DNA from: Actinomycetes bacterium
Lineage (GTDB): Bacteria; Actinomycetota; Acidimicrobiia; Acidimicrobiales; RAAP-2
Assembly (NCBI GenBank): GCA_021795095.1
Contig: JAJYPU010000088.1
Coordinates: 1-7,546 of the forward strand
Length of the DNA stretch: 7,546 bases
Direction: 5' to 3'
Within the stretch, counting starts at the first letter, position 1; each line of letters starts with the position of its first letter. The notes under the pieces were generated by a model that was not told the origin of the DNA, ran no database searches, and saw nothing but the letters and a program-made list of their open reading frames with translations. A program made the translations under genes and the position numbers. This document shows positions 6,627-7,546 of this stretch, piece by piece.

Positions 6627-6648
6627 CGGCGCTAGGCGCGAAGCGCCG
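6627..6648. terminator. Possible bidirectional hairpin between bkdC and bcp
   Basis: CGGCGCT (6627-6633) and AGCGCCG (6642-6648) form a 7-bp stem with an 8-base loop. It begins right after the bkdC stop and covers the last codons and stop of convergent bcp. An alternative, smaller hairpin pairs GGCGC (6635-6639) with GCGCC (6643-6647) around a GAA loop. No T-run follows on either strand, so it would have to act as a U-less terminator or simply as a 3'-end stabilising stem. Confidence 0.4.
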
Positions 6649-7078
6649 CGAGTGCCCGATCGGCGTGAACATTCATGTTCATCTCGCTGCTGATCACGTC
6701 CATGACTCGTCGGTCGGTGCCGATGACGAACGTCGTGCGCTTCACCCGCAGGACGTCGAGCGCCCGTTTGACGCCGTACGACTTGGCGACGCGACCCTCG
6801 ACGTCACTGAGTAGCGGGTAGTCCAGGGCGTTGGCGTCGCTGAAGGCCGCCTGCTTGGCCACGTCGTCCATCGAGATGCCGATCCGCTGTGCGCCCACCG
6901 CGGCGAACTCGGCGGCGAGGTCGCGGAAGCGGCACGTCTCGCGGGTGCAGCCCGTGGTCATCGCCGCGGGGTAGAAGAAGAGCACGACCGGGCCCCCGGT
7001 GAGCAGGTCGCTCAGGGACTGCTCGACGCCGTGCTGGTCGCGCAGGGTGAAGTCGGGTGCGAGGTCGCCTGGTCTCAT
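6632..7078 (-). CDS. bcp: Thioredoxin-dependent thiol peroxidase, Bcp/PrxQ family peroxiredoxin
   Basis: A 148-residue cytosolic peroxiredoxin of typical Bcp length. It reduces hydrogen peroxide and organic hydroperoxides using a reactive cysteine recharged by thioredoxin. The N-terminal GDLAPDFTLRDQHG is the family's opening strand-turn. The peroxidatic site FFYPAAMTTGCTRETC holds Cys44 in a PxxxTxxC motif (Pro37, Thr41). The probable resolving Cys49 is five residues later, as in E. coli Bcp (Cys45/Cys50). The residue before the glycine is Thr42, where Pro (TPGC) is usual. GISMDD and RTTFVIGTDRRV are further family elements. The ATG start has no Shine-Dalgarno but a TAnnnT box six bases ahead. 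The gene follows the response-regulator stop after only 16 bases on the same strand, so readthrough from that gene is also possible. It converges on bkdC. Confidence 0.94.
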   Translation of the reverse strand: MRPGDLAPDFTLRDQHGVEQSLSDLLTGGPVVLFFYPAAMTTGCTRETCRFRDLAAEFAAVGAQRIGISMDDVAKQAAFSDANALDYPLLSDVEGRVAKSYGVKRALDVLRVKRTTFVIGTDRRVMDVISSEMNMNVHADRALAALRA

Positions 7079-7090
7079 GGACCGACTGTA
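7079..7090 (-). promoter_or_regulatory. Candidate -10 box for leaderless bcp transcript
   Basis: On the minus strand TACAGT (7090 down to 7085) is followed by six bases, CGGTCC, and the bcp ATG at 7078. The box sits in the 16-base gap after the response-regulator stop, so any -35 element would lie at the end of that gene; only a weak TTTCCG is seen 17 bases upstream. If real, bcp can be expressed independently of the regulator. Confidence 0.5.
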
Positions 7091-7094
7091 CCGG

Positions 7095-7546
7095 TCAGTC
7101 GTCGAGTCGGAAACCGACGCCGCGCACCGTCACAAGGTGCCGGGGGCGGGGCGGGTCGTCCTCAATCTTCTGGCGAAGTCGCTTCACGTGGGTGTCGAGC
7201 GTGCGCGTGTCCACGAGGTCGAGTCCCCACCACAACGCGTCCAGGCACTGCTCGCGGGTGACCACCTGGCCGCGGTGTTCGGCGAAGAGCGCGAACAGGT
7301 CGAACTCCTTGCGACTGAGCTCGATGGGCAACGACCGCTTGGCGACCGATCGCCGCACGAGGTCGACGTCGATGTCGCCGATCGTGATTCGTCCATCGCC
7401 CGCGTTGGGTTCACTCTGGGGTCGGCGCAGCACCGCGCGCATCCGGGCCACCAGCTCGCGGAGGCGATAGGGCTTGGTGACGTAGTCGGCCGCCCCGATC
7501 TCGAGCCCGAGGACGACGTCGACCTCGCTGGTGCGCGCCGAGACCA
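7095..7546 (-). CDS. OmpR/PhoB-family response regulator, RegX3-like (N-terminus beyond the window)
   Basis: The frame stays open to the window edge, giving the last 149 residues of a two-component DNA-binding regulator; the start lies outside. The visible part opens with VSARTSEVDVVLGLEIGAAD, followed by YVTKPYRLRELVARMRAVLR. This is the end of a receiver domain with the switch Ser of strand 4 and the conserved Lys of TKP; the phospho-acceptor Asp is off the edge. A linker follows, then a winged-helix domain: LSRKEFDLFALFAEHRGQVV, DTRTLDTHVKRLRQKI as the recognition helix, and the terminal HLVTVRGVGFRLDD hairpin wing. The text resembles RegX3, the phosphate-responsive regulator paired with SenX3, but related OmpR-class regulators cannot be excluded. 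GAADYVTKP replaces the more common GADDYVTKP. Only 16 bp separate its stop from bcp, which could be co-transcribed. Confidence 0.9.
   Translation of the reverse strand, partial: VSARTSEVDVVLGLEIGAADYVTKPYRLRELVARMRAVLRRPQSEPNAGDGRITIGDIDVDLVRRSVAKRSLPIELSRKEFDLFALFAEHRGQVVTREQCLDALWWGLDLVDTRTLDTHVKRLRQKIEDDPPRPRHLVTVRGVGFRLDD

Noticed and set aside
7095..7451. Complete short regulator starting at GTG 7451
   Set aside because: The GTG encodes a Val inside a receiver-domain helix (RELVARMRAV), and the frame continues with typical receiver sequence to the window edge; this is a partial larger gene.
1..7546. A novel defence, mobile or biosynthetic system
   Set aside because: All seven genes belong to familiar families with intact motifs, composition looks uniform, and no integrase, transposase, direct-repeat array or unusual fusion was seen.

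Overview
The window is GC-rich (by eye about two thirds G+C), densely packed chromosomal DNA. It most likely comes from an actinomycete (Actinomycetota), possibly a lineage such as Acidimicrobiia. Three things point there: actinobacterial-style BkdABC proteins, a RegX3-like response regulator, and several starts of the leaderless type (a TAnnnT -10 box six bases before the start codon). Phylum is fairly likely; class is a guess. No phage, transposon, CRISPR or RNA gene was seen, and no gene-free stretch exceeds about 100 bases.

Layout, left to right. (1) Minus strand: an HSD10-type short-chain dehydrogenase (41-817), with a possible hairpin terminator beyond its stop. (2) Plus strand, divergent from it: rlmN (912-1982), a radical-SAM RNA methyltransferase with a GTG start. 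(3) Minus strand: an MFS_3/EntS-like exporter (1941-3161) whose 3' end overlaps rlmN tail to tail by 42 bp. (4) Plus strand, starting 53 bp from the exporter: bkdA-bkdB-bkdC (3215-6626), the E1alpha, E1beta and E2 subunits of a branched-chain 2-oxoacid dehydrogenase, joined by 1- and 4-base stop/start overlaps. (5) Minus strand: a Bcp/PrxQ peroxiredoxin (6632-7078), convergent with bkdC with 5 bp between. (6) Minus strand: the C-terminal part of an OmpR/PhoB-family response regulator resembling RegX3 (7095 to the window edge).

The metabolic core is the Bkd complex. It decarboxylates the 2-oxo acids of valine, leucine and isoleucine to acyl-CoAs. The HSD10-like dehydrogenase could act further down the isoleucine branch, on 2-methyl-3-hydroxyacyl-CoA, though two unrelated genes separate them. 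The E3 subunit (lipoamide dehydrogenase) is not here and must come from elsewhere in the genome.

I found no undescribed system. The most useful non-textbook signal is regulatory. All three monocistronic-looking starts without a Shine-Dalgarno (rlmN, MFS, bcp) have exactly TAnnnT-N6-start. In contrast, SDR and bkdA have strong Shine-Dalgarno sequences, also with six-base spacers.
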